A stretch of 36,790 nucleotides of DNA, taken from Rhodospirillaceae bacterium (GTDB lineage: Bacteria; Pseudomonadota; Alphaproteobacteria; JAEULC01). The stretch lies in contig JAHFPH010000019.1 in assembly GCA_023266845.1 (NCBI GenBank), positions 1 to 36,790 on the forward strand, in the 5' to 3' direction. Positions 1-9,140 of this stretch are shown one piece after another. Each line of letters opens with the position of its first letter. Position 1 is the first letter of the stretch. A program made the position numbers and the translations under genes. Below the pieces are notes generated by a model. The model did no database searches. It had not been told where the DNA came from and saw only the letters and a list, made by a program, of their open reading frames with translations.

Positions 1-787
1 ATGTCACAAGACCACCAGCGTCCGCGAATTCCCTTAAATGAAATATCGACGGCAGGCGGTTCTTTGCCGCAAGCTCCGCGAGCCGATTTAGATTCGTCAC
101 GAATACCGGGTCTGGCATGATGGCAAGAGCGCCGGCGCGCGCCTTGGTCGCTTCTTCGAACGCTTTGTCGAAATCGTCGGGACTCCGTATCTCCAGCGAA
201 TGAAGCTGGACTCCCAACTGCCGTGCCGGGAGCTGAATTTCTCTCCAACTGACTGTGGAGCTTCCGTCCTGCGGATTCCAGAGCACAGCCACACGGGAGA
301 GTTGGGGATCAATTTCTCTGAGCAGACCCAACCGTTTTCCAGCCAGCTCCGGGGCTATTTGGGACAACCCCGTGATGTTGCCGCCGGGCCGCGCCAAATT
401 CTCAACCAGCCCGGTTGCAACAGGATCACCCGCAGACGCCATAACGATAGGGATGTCCTTAGTCGCGTGTTTGGCAGCCAGAGCATCGGCAGTAACGGCA
501 GTGACGATGATGTCTACCTTGAGACGGACGAGATCGGCTGCGAGGTCAGGGAGGCGATCGTGTCGACCCTCCGCATATCGGTACTCGATGCCGATGGTCT
601 TTCCCTCAATCCATCCGAGGTCGCGGAGACCTTGCAGGAATGCCTGGTGCCAGAGCGCGGTGGCGGAAGGAGAAAACGGCGATAGAAGTCCTATCTGGGG
701 AATTTTCACCGGCTGCTGCGCGCCGAGCGGCGCCGGCCAAGCCGCCGCCGCGCCGCCGAACAGCGTGAGGAACTCGCGCCGTCTCAT
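1..787 (-). CDS. ABC transporter substrate-binding protein (ABC_sub_bind family), C-terminus cut by window edge
   Basis: Minus-strand frame opens at ATG 787 as MRRREFLTLFGGAAAAWPAPLGAQQPVKIPQIGLLSPFSPSATALWHQAFLQGLRDLGWIEGKTIGIEYRYAEG... and stays open to base 1. It is missing from the ORF track because its stop lies outside the window. The N-terminus and the 'GLRDLGWIEGKTIGIEYRYAEG' block are typical of this family. Confidence 0.9.
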   Translation of the reverse strand, partial: MRRREFLTLFGGAAAAWPAPLGAQQPVKIPQIGLLSPFSPSATALWHQAFLQGLRDLGWIEGKTIGIEYRYAEGRHDRLPDLAADLVRLKVDIIVTAVTADALAAKHATKDIPIVMASAGDPVATGLVENLARPGGNITGLSQIAPELAGKRLGLLREIDPQLSRVAVLWNPQDGSSTVSWREIQLPARQLGVQLHSLEIRSPDDFDKAFEEATKARAGALAIMPDPVFVTNLNRLAELAAKNRLPSIFHLREFADAGGLVT

Positions 788-1066
788 CCCTTCCCCTTGG
801 CCAAGGGCCATGCCAAACGATGGCGCAAAATCTAGCAGATCGCTTCTTCCCCCGTCTGTGCAGAAACGCACTGCCGGGCAGACCGGCCGCCACGGGCCTA
901 TCGCCACTTGTGGCACATTTCGGTTCTGGTGTTTGGCTCCGTGTAAGGGCCGCTTGCCACCCTAAATGCGGAAGCCCGCGGGCTGCGGGCGCAGCGGCTT
1001 ATGAGTTCACGCCCTGGCCGGCGCAGCCGCTGCGTCGCACAAGGATTCGCTTGGCTCTGGCCCGCC

Positions 1067-2311
1067 TCAGCGCAGCTCCGGCCCGATCCGCCGCATGGCC
1101 TCCGACAGGAGCTCGGGCGCGTTGGCGAAGCACAGGCGCACACAGCCCTCGCCGCCCGGGCCGAATGCCGCGCCCGGCGCCAGGCCCACGTCGGTCTTGA
1201 GCAACAGTTCCTTGCAGAACTGCACCGTGTCCGTCACGCCGTCGACCTTGAAGAACGCGTAGAACGCGGCCTCGGGCCGGGTCATGGTGACGCGCGGCGC
1301 GGCCGAGAGCGCCTGGAACACCAGCTCGCGGCCGACGCGGCAGCGCTCGACCATCTGTTTCACGAAATCCTCGCCCTGTTCGATCGCCGCCAGCGCGCCG
1401 TATTGCAGGAACGGCGTGGTGCCGCTGGTGTTGAATTCGACCACTTTGCTGAGCGCGTCCATCAGGCGCTGCGGCACGGTCAGCCAGCCGAGGCGCCAGC
1501 CGGTCATCGCCCAGGGCTTGGAGAAGCTGTTGACCACCACCAGGTCGTCGGCTGGCTCGGCGAGGCTCAGGAACGACGGCGCGGCCGGTCGGCCGTCGTA
1601 CATGAAGCGCGCGTAAACCTCGTCGGCGATCAGCCAGATGCCGCGCTTGCGGCAGAATTCGAGCACGCGGCGCTGCTGGTCTTGGCTCATCACCCATCCG
1701 GTCGGATTGCCCGGGCTGTTGACGAATAGCGCCCGGGTGCGCGGGCCGCAGGCGGCGAACAGCCTATCCAGGTCCAGCCGCCAGCCATGCTCGTCCATCG
1801 CCAGCGCCACCGGTCTGGGCACCGCGCCCATGATGCGCGCCGCGGCGAAGATGTTGGGCCAGACCGGCGTCACCGTCACGATCTCGTCGCCCGCGTCCAG
1901 CAGGCACTCCATCACCATCATCAGGCCGTTCATGCCGGCCGAGGTGACCATGATGCGGTCCACCGTCACGGGCTCGGGCCGGTCGGGGGTGGCGTAAAGC
2001 CGGTTGGTGTAACGCGCCAGCGCCTCGCGCAGCTTCGGCTCGCCGCGCTTGTGCGAGTAGAAGGTATGGCCTTCCTCGAGCGCCCGCGTGGCCGCGTCGC
2101 GGACCACCTTGGGCGTCGCCATATCCGATTCGCCCACCCACAGCGGAATCAGGTTCTTGCGGCCGAAGCCGAGCTGCCAAACCTCGACGATCTTGGATTC
2201 TTCCAGATCGCCGATTGGGCCGCGTATCTTGGCGGAAACGCGTATCTTGTCGGAAACGCGGGGCGCTGACGGCGCGATTGTCACGGGAATCGTTCCTTTG
2301 TCCGGGGGCAC
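1067..2311 (-). CDS. pyridoxal-phosphate-dependent aminotransferase (class I/II, aspartate aminotransferase-like)
   Basis: 414 aa ORF with fold-type I blocks: PLWVGESDMATP, NSPGNPTGWVMS, LIADEVYARFMYDG, SFSKPWAMTGWRLGW. Confidence 0.92.
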   Translation of the reverse strand: MPPDKGTIPVTIAPSAPRVSDKIRVSAKIRGPIGDLEESKIVEVWQLGFGRKNLIPLWVGESDMATPKVVRDAATRALEEGHTFYSHKRGEPKLREALARYTNRLYATPDRPEPVTVDRIMVTSAGMNGLMMVMECLLDAGDEIVTVTPVWPNIFAAARIMGAVPRPVALAMDEHGWRLDLDRLFAACGPRTRALFVNSPGNPTGWVMSQDQQRRVLEFCRKRGIWLIADEVYARFMYDGRPAAPSFLSLAEPADDLVVVNSFSKPWAMTGWRLGWLTVPQRLMDALSKVVEFNTSGTTPFLQYGALAAIEQGEDFVKQMVERCRVGRELVFQALSAAPRVTMTRPEAAFYAFFKVDGVTDTVQFCKELLLKTDVGLAPGAAFGPGGEGCVRLCFANAPELLSEAMRRIGPELR

Positions 2312-2610
2312 AGTCGGGCGGCCAAAATGGCAAGAGGCCGTAGCCGTATCAAGGCGGGACTTCCCGGGTCAACCCACACATGCGTTCGGCGCACGGCAGC
2401 CGGTACCAGCCCGGCCACAGGGCCGCCGAGCCGCGAGGACGTTTTGCGGGCGCTTGAGAACACGACTCCGATATTCTTGGCATAAATCTCTTTTAAGCGT
2501 TATTTAACAACAGGTTACGACTTAGCGCGGGGTGATGGGCGTCACAGCGCCATAAATTCGACTGGCTTATGCTGTCGACTATGGAATGCGGCGAACGCCA
2601 GGAGGCGGCT

Positions 2611-3114
2611 ATGGAACGGATGCAAGGAAACGGCATCATCGGCGCGATAACGGCGGGGTTTATGGCCCTGGCGGTCGTGATCGTTCTATTGCCGGCTTCG
2701 GCCGACGCCCAGACGGTTAACACCCCGGGCGGCACGGTCGTGACGCCGCCAAAGCCGCCGGCGCCGCAGCCCGATTTCAACCGGCTGACCGGCTACCCGA
2801 ACTATCTCGGCATCTACAATCCCGACGATGAATTCCCGGGCAGTGGCGACAAGGAACCGCGAACGCGCGACAAGCATCCCAAGCCGCTCGGCCATACCGA
2901 TCTGACCCATCTCGAGGCCGTGCCAACGCTGGGCGCGCTGATGGCGCCCAACGGCATCCCCGCGGTCACGCCCGAGCCCAAGAAGCTGTCGGTGCTGCAT
3001 AAGCTCGAGAATCGCCTGCCGCTGATGGCCGCGACCGGCCCGGCCGAGACGCCGGCCGCCGACGGGCGCAGCGCCGCCCTGGCGGCGCTCGACAACGCCC
3101 ACCCGATCTTCTAA
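2611..3114 (+). CDS. secreted hypothetical protein
   Basis: ORF 2569-3114; an AGGAGG at 2601-2606 favours ATG 2611. N-terminal hydrophobic signal (ITAGFMALAVVIVLLPASADAQ), then a low-complexity Pro-rich segment. No family recognised. Confidence 0.65.
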   Translation: MERMQGNGIIGAITAGFMALAVVIVLLPASADAQTVNTPGGTVVTPPKPPAPQPDFNRLTGYPNYLGIYNPDDEFPGSGDKEPRTRDKHPKPLGHTDLTHLEAVPTLGALMAPNGIPAVTPEPKKLSVLHKLENRLPLMAATGPAETPAADGRSAALAALDNAHPIF

Positions 3115-3153
3115 GCGGCCGCCCCGCCGCCTTCTAAGCGGCCGCCCCGCCGC
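3108..3153. repeat. perfect 23-bp tandem duplication spanning the stop codon
   Basis: cttctaagcggccgccccgccgc occurs at 3108-3130 and again at 3131-3153. Confidence 0.95.
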
Positions 3154-3518
3154 CGATTCGCAAGCGCCCGGCGCGGTTTTCCTCGACAGCGCCACGGCGC
3201 GGCCCCGCGATTGCCACAAATCCGCCGCTGAATCGAATCGTCCGGCTTGGCTTTGGGCGCGCGGGGCGGAGGGGCATCGCCGCGCCCGCTTGCGGCGCGC
3301 CCGGGGCTTGGCTAGAAAGGGCCGCCCGAGATTTAGAGAGGGACTGCCCGAGAATAAACGGCATCGGCGTCGGTCGAGTTTCGTGCGATGCCATGCTGCA
3401 ACCCGTGCCCGGGGCGATGCTCGTCGGCGCTCATGGCAACCGCCCAGCGGCACATGCTTAACCCTTAACCCGCGTCCCGCATCGGCGCGGGCCACATCCA
3501 GGAAACGGAGTATCGCCA

Positions 3519-3833
3519 ATGAAGTTCGTTCGCGTTTTCGCCCCGGTCGCGCTGGCGGCCGTGCTCGCCTACGGCGTTCCGGCCTCCGCCGTGACGCTGC
3601 AACGCAGCCTCGACGTCCAGGTGGCCGAGATCGTCGCCGCCAAGGCCGGCGACACGGTGACCGTGACGTCCAAGACCGCCAATCTGCGCAGCGGGCCCAG
3701 CACCAAGACCAAGAAGATCGCCGCGATGGCGCAGGGCACCAAGCTGCAGGTCAGCGAAGTGACCAAGGACGGCTGGCTCAAGGTCAAGGGCCCGGCCGGC
3801 GACGGCTATGTCTATGCCAAGCTGGTGAAGTAA
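3519..3833 (+). CDS. SH3b-domain protein, secreted
   Basis: 104 aa; signal peptide plus VTSKTANLRSGPSTKTKKIAAMAQGTKLQVSEVTKDGWLKVKGPAGDGYVYAKLVK, a typical bacterial SH3 repeat. Confidence 0.88.
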   Translation: MKFVRVFAPVALAAVLAYGVPASAVTLQRSLDVQVAEIVAAKAGDTVTVTSKTANLRSGPSTKTKKIAAMAQGTKLQVSEVTKDGWLKVKGPAGDGYVYAKLVK

Positions 3834-3934
3834 CCGGCCGCGCGAGGATGACCGAAGCCGCGTCCGAAGCGATGCGGCCGGATTTCGTGGTCGGCGGCCG
3901 GTGACGGCCGCCGATTGCATTTCGGGGGGATGGC

Positions 3935-5602
3935 TTGCCGGTCAAGCGTAGAGCGGCGAAACCCGTATCCGCCGGCGCGGACGCGGCCTGGGCCGCGCTC
4001 GAAAAGCATCGCGCGCGGATGGCGAACCGGCACATGCGCGCGCTGTTCGCCGGCGATCCCGGCCGCGCCGGGCGGTTCACGCTTAGGCTCGGCGATCTGC
4101 TGCTCGACTATTCCAAGAACCGCGTCACGCCCGAAACCATGGAGCTGCTGCTGGCGCTGGCCCGGGCGGCGGATGTCGCTGTTTGGCGCAAGCGTATGTT
4201 TGCCGGCGAAAGGATCAACACCACCGAGAACCGCGCCGTGCTGCACGTGGCGCTGCGCAACCGCGCGAGCACGCCGATCCGCGTGGACGGTAAAGATGTG
4301 ATGCCGGCGGTCAACGCCGTGCTGAAGCGCATGGGCGATTTCGTAGGGTCCGTGCGCGGCGGCGACTGGAAGGGCGCCACCGGCCAGCGCATCGCCGACA
4401 TCGTGAATATCGGCATTGGTGGATCGGATCTCGGCCCCGCGATGGCGGTCGAGGCCTTGCCTTCCTACCGCCAAAAGGGCCTGCGCGCGCATTTCGTCTC
4501 GAACGTCGACGGGGCCGAGATCGCGCGCACCCTCCAGCGCCTCGATCCGGCGCGCGCGCTATTCATCGTCGCCTCCAAGACCTTCACCACGCAAGAGACG
4601 ATGACCAACGCCGCCACGGCCCGCGCTTGGCTAGTGGAAAGCTTAGGTGAAAACTCGGTGGCCAAGCATTTCGTCGCGGTTTCGACCAACGTCAGGGCGG
4701 TGAAGGAATTCGGCATCGACCCCGCCGCCATGTTCGAGTTCTGGGACTGGGTCGGCGGGCGATACTCGATGTGGTCCGCGGTGGGCCTGTCGATCGCGCT
4801 GGCCCTGGGCATGGACCGGTTCAAGGAGATGCTCGACGGCGCGCACGCGATGGACCTGCATTTCCGCGACGCGCCCCTGGAAAAGAACCTACCCGTGGCG
4901 CTGGCCCTGGTCGGCATCTGGAACGCGAATTTCTTGGGCGCCGAGGCGCTCGCCATCCTGCCCTACGACCAGGGGCTGTGGCGCCTGCCTTCTTATCTGC
5001 AACAGGCCGACATGGAGAGCAACGGCAAGTCGGCGACGCGCAACGGCAAGCCGGTCGCGCACGGCACCGGCCCGGTGGTGTTCGGCCAGCCCGGCACCAA
5101 CGGCCAGCACGCCTTCTATCAGTTGCTGCACCAGGGCACGCGGCTGGTGGCGTGCGATTTCATCGCGCCCGCCGAAAGCCAATACCCAACAGGCCGGCAC
5201 CACGCCCTGCTGCTCGCCAATTTCCTGGCGCAGAGCGAGGCGTTGATGCTCGGCAAAACCGAGAAAGAGGCGCGTGTGGAGCTGTCGAAAGCGGGCATGA
5301 AGGGCCCAGCGCTGGAAGCGCTTCTTCCACACAAAGTGTTCCCCGGCAACCGGCCGTCCAACACGATCCTGATCAAGCGCTTGGACCCGCGCGCGCTCGG
5401 CATGCTGATAGCGCTCTACGAGCACAAGATTTTCGTGCAAGGCGTAGTCTGGGGCGTGAACTCGTTCGATCAGTGGGGCGTCGAGCTGGGTAAGGAATTG
5501 GCCGGCAAAATCCTGCCCGCGCTCGAAGGCGCCAAGCCCGGCAAGCACGATTCATCGACCCTGCAACTGCTCAAGCAGGCGCGGGAGTGGATGAAGGGGT
5601 AG
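3935..5602 (+). CDS. pgi: glucose-6-phosphate isomerase
   Basis: 555 aa with PGI motifs: [84 protein letters not shown]. The start codon appears to be TTG. Confidence 0.97.
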   Translation: MPVKRRAAKPVSAGADAAWAALEKHRARMANRHMRALFAGDPGRAGRFTLRLGDLLLDYSKNRVTPETMELLLALARAADVAVWRKRMFAGERINTTENRAVLHVALRNRASTPIRVDGKDVMPAVNAVLKRMGDFVGSVRGGDWKGATGQRIADIVNIGIGGSDLGPAMAVEALPSYRQKGLRAHFVSNVDGAEIARTLQRLDPARALFIVASKTFTTQETMTNAATARAWLVESLGENSVAKHFVAVSTNVRAVKEFGIDPAAMFEFWDWVGGRYSMWSAVGLSIALALGMDRFKEMLDGAHAMDLHFRDAPLEKNLPVALALVGIWNANFLGAEALAILPYDQGLWRLPSYLQQADMESNGKSATRNGKPVAHGTGPVVFGQPGTNGQHAFYQLLHQGTRLVACDFIAPAESQYPTGRHHALLLANFLAQSEALMLGKTEKEARVELSKAGMKGPALEALLPHKVFPGNRPSNTILIKRLDPRALGMLIALYEHKIFVQGVVWGVNSFDQWGVELGKELAGKILPALEGAKPGKHDSSTLQLLKQAREWMKG

Positions 5603-5620
5603 GGCCTCTCAAGAAAAGTA

Positions 5621-5718
5621 ACCACAGAGACACAGAGACACAGGGAGAAACGTGGATATGCGCGGCCCGGGGGCCGCGCGTGAGAACCGTCTTCTCGGCG
5701 CCTCTGTGTCTCTGTGGT
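5621..5718. repeat. palindromic intergenic element E1 (CACAGAGA-type arms)
   Basis: Left arm ACCACAGAGACACAGAG (5621-5637) is the exact reverse complement of 5702-5718. Central 9-bp stem GCGCGGCCC-GG-GGGCCGCGC at 5660-5679. Confidence 0.93.
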
Positions 5719-5727
5719 GAATCTTTT

Positions 5728-6369
5728 CTATTGCCCCACCAACGCCCGCATTTTTCGCGCGCGTTCGGCGATCCTGTCCCATTGGCCGGCGTTCATTTCG
5801 GCCGGCGGCGTCACCATCGAGCTGCCGATCGCCACCACGTTGGGCTGCGAAAGGTAGTCGCGCGCGTTTCCCTCGGTGATGCCGCCCGTGGGACAGAACA
5901 GAAGGTCGGGCAGGGGGCCGTACAGCGCCTTCAGGGCGGGAATCCCGCCGCTTTGTTCCGCGGGAAAGAATTTCAGCACGTGGAACCCCGCGGCGCGGGC
6001 CTGCATCGCCTCGGCGGCGGTCCCGACGCCGGGAATGAAGGGCAGGGCGCCCGGGGTGGATGCCGCTTTCAGCAGATCGGGAGTGAAGCCGGGCGAAAAA
6101 GCGAAGCGCGCGCCGGCTTTATGCGCGCGGGCAAGATCGCCGGGCTCCAGCACCGTGCCGACGCCGGGAAGCGCGTCCGGCACGTCGCGCGCGATGGCTT
6201 CGATCGCGCCCAGCGCCGCTTTGGTTCTGAGCGTGATCTCGATCGCCGGCAACCCGCCCCGGACCAGCGCGCGCGCCAGTTTTGGCCCGTCCTCCGCTCG
6301 TTCGATAGTCACGACCGGCACGAAGCGCGCGCGGCGCAGAACGGCTGCGATATCGGATTTTTTGTCCAT
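5728..6369 (-). CDS. eda: 2-dehydro-3-deoxyphosphogluconate (KDPG) aldolase
   Basis: 213 aa; FVPVVTIERAEDGPKLARALVRGGLPAIEITLRTKAAL, GVGTVLEPGDLARAHKAGARFAFSPGF, VLKFFPAEQSGG, LLFCPTGGITEGNARDYL. Confidence 0.95.
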   Translation of the reverse strand: MDKKSDIAAVLRRARFVPVVTIERAEDGPKLARALVRGGLPAIEITLRTKAALGAIEAIARDVPDALPGVGTVLEPGDLARAHKAGARFAFSPGFTPDLLKAASTPGALPFIPGVGTAAEAMQARAAGFHVLKFFPAEQSGGIPALKALYGPLPDLLFCPTGGITEGNARDYLSQPNVVAIGSSMVTPPAEMNAGQWDRIAERARKMRALVGQ

Positions 6370-6381
6370 CGGTCTTTCCCT

Positions 6382-7314
6382 TCAGATCGCCGCCGGCATG
6401 GCATGGCGCGGGATGATCGCGCCGGGATGCTGGATCACCGCGGCGGCGAGGCGATGCCCGGCGCGCGCCGCGTCGGCGGGCGAGGCGCCGGCCTGGCGCG
6501 CCGCCAGATACGCGGCATTGAAGGAATCGCCCGCCGCCGTGGTGTCGCGCGGCCGGGGTTGCGCCTCGGGCGCGATCGTCATGGGCTTCGCGCCCGCGAC
6601 GATCAGCACGACCGGCTCCGGCCCGTTCTTCACCACCACCTCCGCCGGGCCAAGTGCCGCGACGCGCTTGGCGGTATCGCTCGGCGAGCCATCGCTCCAT
6701 AGCGCGCGCTCGTCGTCGAAGCTCAGCAGCGCGATGTCGGCGCGTTTCATCAGCTCGCCCATCGCCGTGCGCGCGGCGCCGGCATCGGGCCAGTTGCGCG
6801 GGCGGTAATTGCTGTCGAAGGCCACGCGCCCGCCGCGCCTGCGCACTTCATCCAGCGCGCCGATCAACGCCGCGCGGCCATCGTCGCCGTAAAGCGACAG
6901 GCTGATGCCCGACAGGTAGACCAGCGCGTAGCCCGCGATATCCGCCAGCAGCCCGGCCGTGTCGTCCAGCTTGAACAGCTCGCGCGCCGGCGCGCGGTCG
7001 CGCCAGTAATGGAAGCAGCGCTCGCCCCTGGCGTCGGTCTCGATCAGATGCAACCCAGGCAGGCGGCCGGGCAGGCGGCGCACCTTGTCCACGCCCACGC
7101 CCTCTTCGGCCCAGGCGGCGATCATGCGCTGGCTATAGGGATCGTCCCCCATGGCGGTCAGGTAATCGACCTTCATGCCCAGGCGCGCCATGTAGACGGC
7201 GGTGTTCAGCGTGTCGCCGCCCATGCCCAGCGCGTACAAGCCCTCTTCGCGCGGCGCGAGCTCGATCATGCATTCGCCGATCGACGCGGCGCGCGCCAGG
7301 TCGGTCAACGGCAT
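6382..7314 (-). CDS. kdgK: PfkB-family sugar kinase, probable 2-keto-3-deoxygluconate kinase
   Basis: 310 aa; GECMIELAPREEGLYALGMGGDTLNTAVYMARLG and DTTAAGDSFNAAYLAARQAG (PfkB signatures). It lies next to eda on the same strand. Confidence 0.9.
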   Translation of the reverse strand: MPLTDLARAASIGECMIELAPREEGLYALGMGGDTLNTAVYMARLGMKVDYLTAMGDDPYSQRMIAAWAEEGVGVDKVRRLPGRLPGLHLIETDARGERCFHYWRDRAPARELFKLDDTAGLLADIAGYALVYLSGISLSLYGDDGRAALIGALDEVRRRGGRVAFDSNYRPRNWPDAGAARTAMGELMKRADIALLSFDDERALWSDGSPSDTAKRVAALGPAEVVVKNGPEPVVLIVAGAKPMTIAPEAQPRPRDTTAAGDSFNAAYLAARQAGASPADAARAGHRLAAAVIQHPGAIIPRHAMPAAI

Positions 7315-7318
7315 CGGG

Positions 7319-7753
7319 CTATTTCACCAGCGTCACCGGCACCGGGGCGTGGCGGATCACCGCGTTGGCGACCGAGCCCAGCAACAGGCCCAGCGCCGAT
7401 CCCAGGCCGCGCGTGCCCATGACGATCTGGCCGCAGCCCAGTTGCTTGGCGAAGGCGGCGATCACCTCGGCCGGGTTGCCGACGCCGATATGGTGGGCGT
7501 ATGGCACGCCAGCCTTCTTGGCCGCCTCGATCGCCGCGCCCAGCACCTTCATGCCTTCGGCGCGGTGGAAATCCTTGATCTCGGCCTTGTTGACGAAGGC
7601 CGATACCGCGCCGCCGACGCCGGGCTGTGCGTTGACCAGCTCTAGCCGCGCGCCGGGCGCGGCCTTGGCGAGGTTGAGCGCGAAGTCCAGCGCGCGAGCC
7701 GCGTTCGCCGACCCGTCGATCGGAACCAGAATGCAAATCGGCTGCCCGGTCAT
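7319..7753 (-). CDS. universal stress protein (UspA family)
   Basis: MTGQPICILVPIDGSANAARALDFAL...GCGQIVMGTRGLGSALGLLLGSVANAVIRHAPVPVTLVK; the G-2x-G-9x-G(S/T) ATP-binding pattern is present. Its start overlaps the stop of the terC-like gene. Confidence 0.92.
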   Translation of the reverse strand: MTGQPICILVPIDGSANAARALDFALNLAKAAPGARLELVNAQPGVGGAVSAFVNKAEIKDFHRAEGMKVLGAAIEAAKKAGVPYAHHIGVGNPAEVIAAFAKQLGCGQIVMGTRGLGSALGLLLGSVANAVIRHAPVPVTLVK

Positions 7754-8475
7754 TTCTTGTCCCCTTCGCTCAAATCCTCGATCGGCTTTTCCCCGGCCGC
7801 GGCGCGGCGTTTCAGCGCCATGCCCACCGCCACCACGATGACGGCGCCAACGACGGCGGCGATATGGTCGCTCCACGAGCCCAGCGCCTGCTCGACCCAA
7901 TGATGCACCAGCTTGTCTTCCGCCATGATGCCGCCGGCCAGCCAGCCCAACAGCGCCGCCCCCGCGATCACCAGGATCGGATAGCGGTTCAGTATTCGCA
8001 TCAGCACTTGGCTGCCGACCACGATCAACGGCACCGACAGGATCAGGCCGAGCACGATCAGCAGCATTTCGCCCTTGGCCGCGGCGACGATGGCGATGAC
8101 GTTGTCCAGGCTCATCACCACGTCGGCGACGACGATGGTCTGGATCGCGCCCCACAGGCCGGCCGAGCCCTTCACGCCGTCCTCGCCGCCGCCATCCTCG
8201 GGCACCATCAGCTTGACGCCGATCCACAGCAGCAACAGGCCGCCGATCAGCTTCAAGGCCGGGATCACCAGCAGCCACGAGATGATCAGGCAGAAGACCA
8301 CGCGCACGGCCACCGCGCCCGCGCTGCCCGCGACCACGGCGGTGTTGCGATAGCGGTCCGGCAGGTTGCGGCAGGCCAGCGCGATGACCACCGCGTTGTC
8401 GCCCGACAAAAGAATGTTGACCAGGATGATCTGCCACAGCCCCAGCCAGAAATGGGACTCGAACAACATGTCCAT
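7750..8475 (-). CDS. TerC family integral membrane protein
   Basis: 241 aa; NILLSGDNAVVIALACRNLP and ADVVMSLDNVIAIVAAAKG motifs, multiple transmembrane segments. Confidence 0.93.
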   Translation of the reverse strand: MDMLFESHFWLGLWQIILVNILLSGDNAVVIALACRNLPDRYRNTAVVAGSAGAVAVRVVFCLIISWLLVIPALKLIGGLLLLWIGVKLMVPEDGGGEDGVKGSAGLWGAIQTIVVADVVMSLDNVIAIVAAAKGEMLLIVLGLILSVPLIVVGSQVLMRILNRYPILVIAGAALLGWLAGGIMAEDKLVHHWVEQALGSWSDHIAAVVGAVIVVAVGMALKRRAAAGEKPIEDLSEGDKK

Positions 8476-8600
8476 AAGCGCTGCGGTATCCCCCTTGCGG
8501 TCCTAGCGGCGCGGCGGCTGTTGGGCCGGCCGGGCGCGGGCGACAAATTAGCGGTTTTGCGCGCGGATGGCGATTGCGGATTTCGCCGCGCGGCGGACGG

Positions 8601-8888
8601 TCAGCGGGAATCCTTCTTGTCGCGCAGGCGGCGGTCGGCGTCGTCGTAGCACTGTCCCAGGAAGCGGCCGAACCTGTCGTTGTAATCGCGCCGATTGCGT
8701 TCAAGCTGCACCAGGTCGTCGCCGGGCCTGGGCTCGGTGCGCGGCGGCGGGCCGAAACGGCGCGCGGCGTCGCGCTGGCATTGGTTATAGGCCTTGTCGC
8801 GCTCGAAAAAAATCGATTGCGCGGCGGCCGGCGCCACACAGGCGGCGGTCAGCGTCGTCGCCAGCAGGATCAGGGCGCGCGCGTGCAC
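8601..8888 (-). CDS. small secreted hypothetical protein
   Basis: 95 aa with N-terminal signal MHARALILLATTLTAACVAPAAAQS; the rest is charged. No family recognised. Confidence 0.5.
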   Translation of the reverse strand: MHARALILLATTLTAACVAPAAAQSIFFERDKAYNQCQRDAARRFGPPPRTEPRPGDDLVQLERNRRDYNDRFGRFLGQCYDDADRRLRDKKDSR

Positions 8889-8938
8889 GGCCGAAGCCTA
8901 TCATGCCGGCACGCGCGGCCGAAACGGCCGGCCGCGGA

Positions 8939-9140
8939 TCAGCTGATGGTGGTGAGCGTGCCGACGCGCGGGCGGAAGAAGGCCGGTGATACAGCGTCCG
9001 GTTGGACAGCACGTTGCTAACAGCACGTTGCTATAGGTGATCGGCGTCCAGATCGTAGTGTAGGCGTAATAGATCTCGACGACGATCAGCGTGTCGCCCG
9101 CGGCCACGGTCATGCCGGCGGGCAGGGTGGCGGCACTGCC
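8939..9140 (-). pseudogene. TadE-like pilus assembly protein, 3' remnant with frameshifts
   Basis: Minus-strand pieces GSAATLPAGMTVAAGDTLIVVEIYYAYTTIWTPITYSNVL, then (other frame) SNRTLYHR, then (third frame) AFFRPRVGTLTTIS-stop. These resemble TadE C-termini interrupted by a 14-bp tandem duplication (9006-9033) and an apparent 1-bp deletion. Confidence 0.75.
9006..9033. repeat. perfect 14-bp tandem duplication inside the TadE-like remnant
   Basis: acagcacgttgcta x2 (9006-9019, 9020-9033). Confidence 0.95.

Noticed and set aside
5587-6702. 371-aa plus-strand ORF beginning with 'NHRDTETQGE'
   Set aside because: It is translation of element E1 plus antisense of eda/kdgK, not a gene; similar tails at 30646-31146 and 32728-33297 are also repeat artefacts.
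7319-8839. Single 506-aa minus-strand ORF covering USP plus upstream sequence
   Set aside because: Only the last 144 codons are USP; the upstream part is an out-of-frame shadow of the TerC gene.
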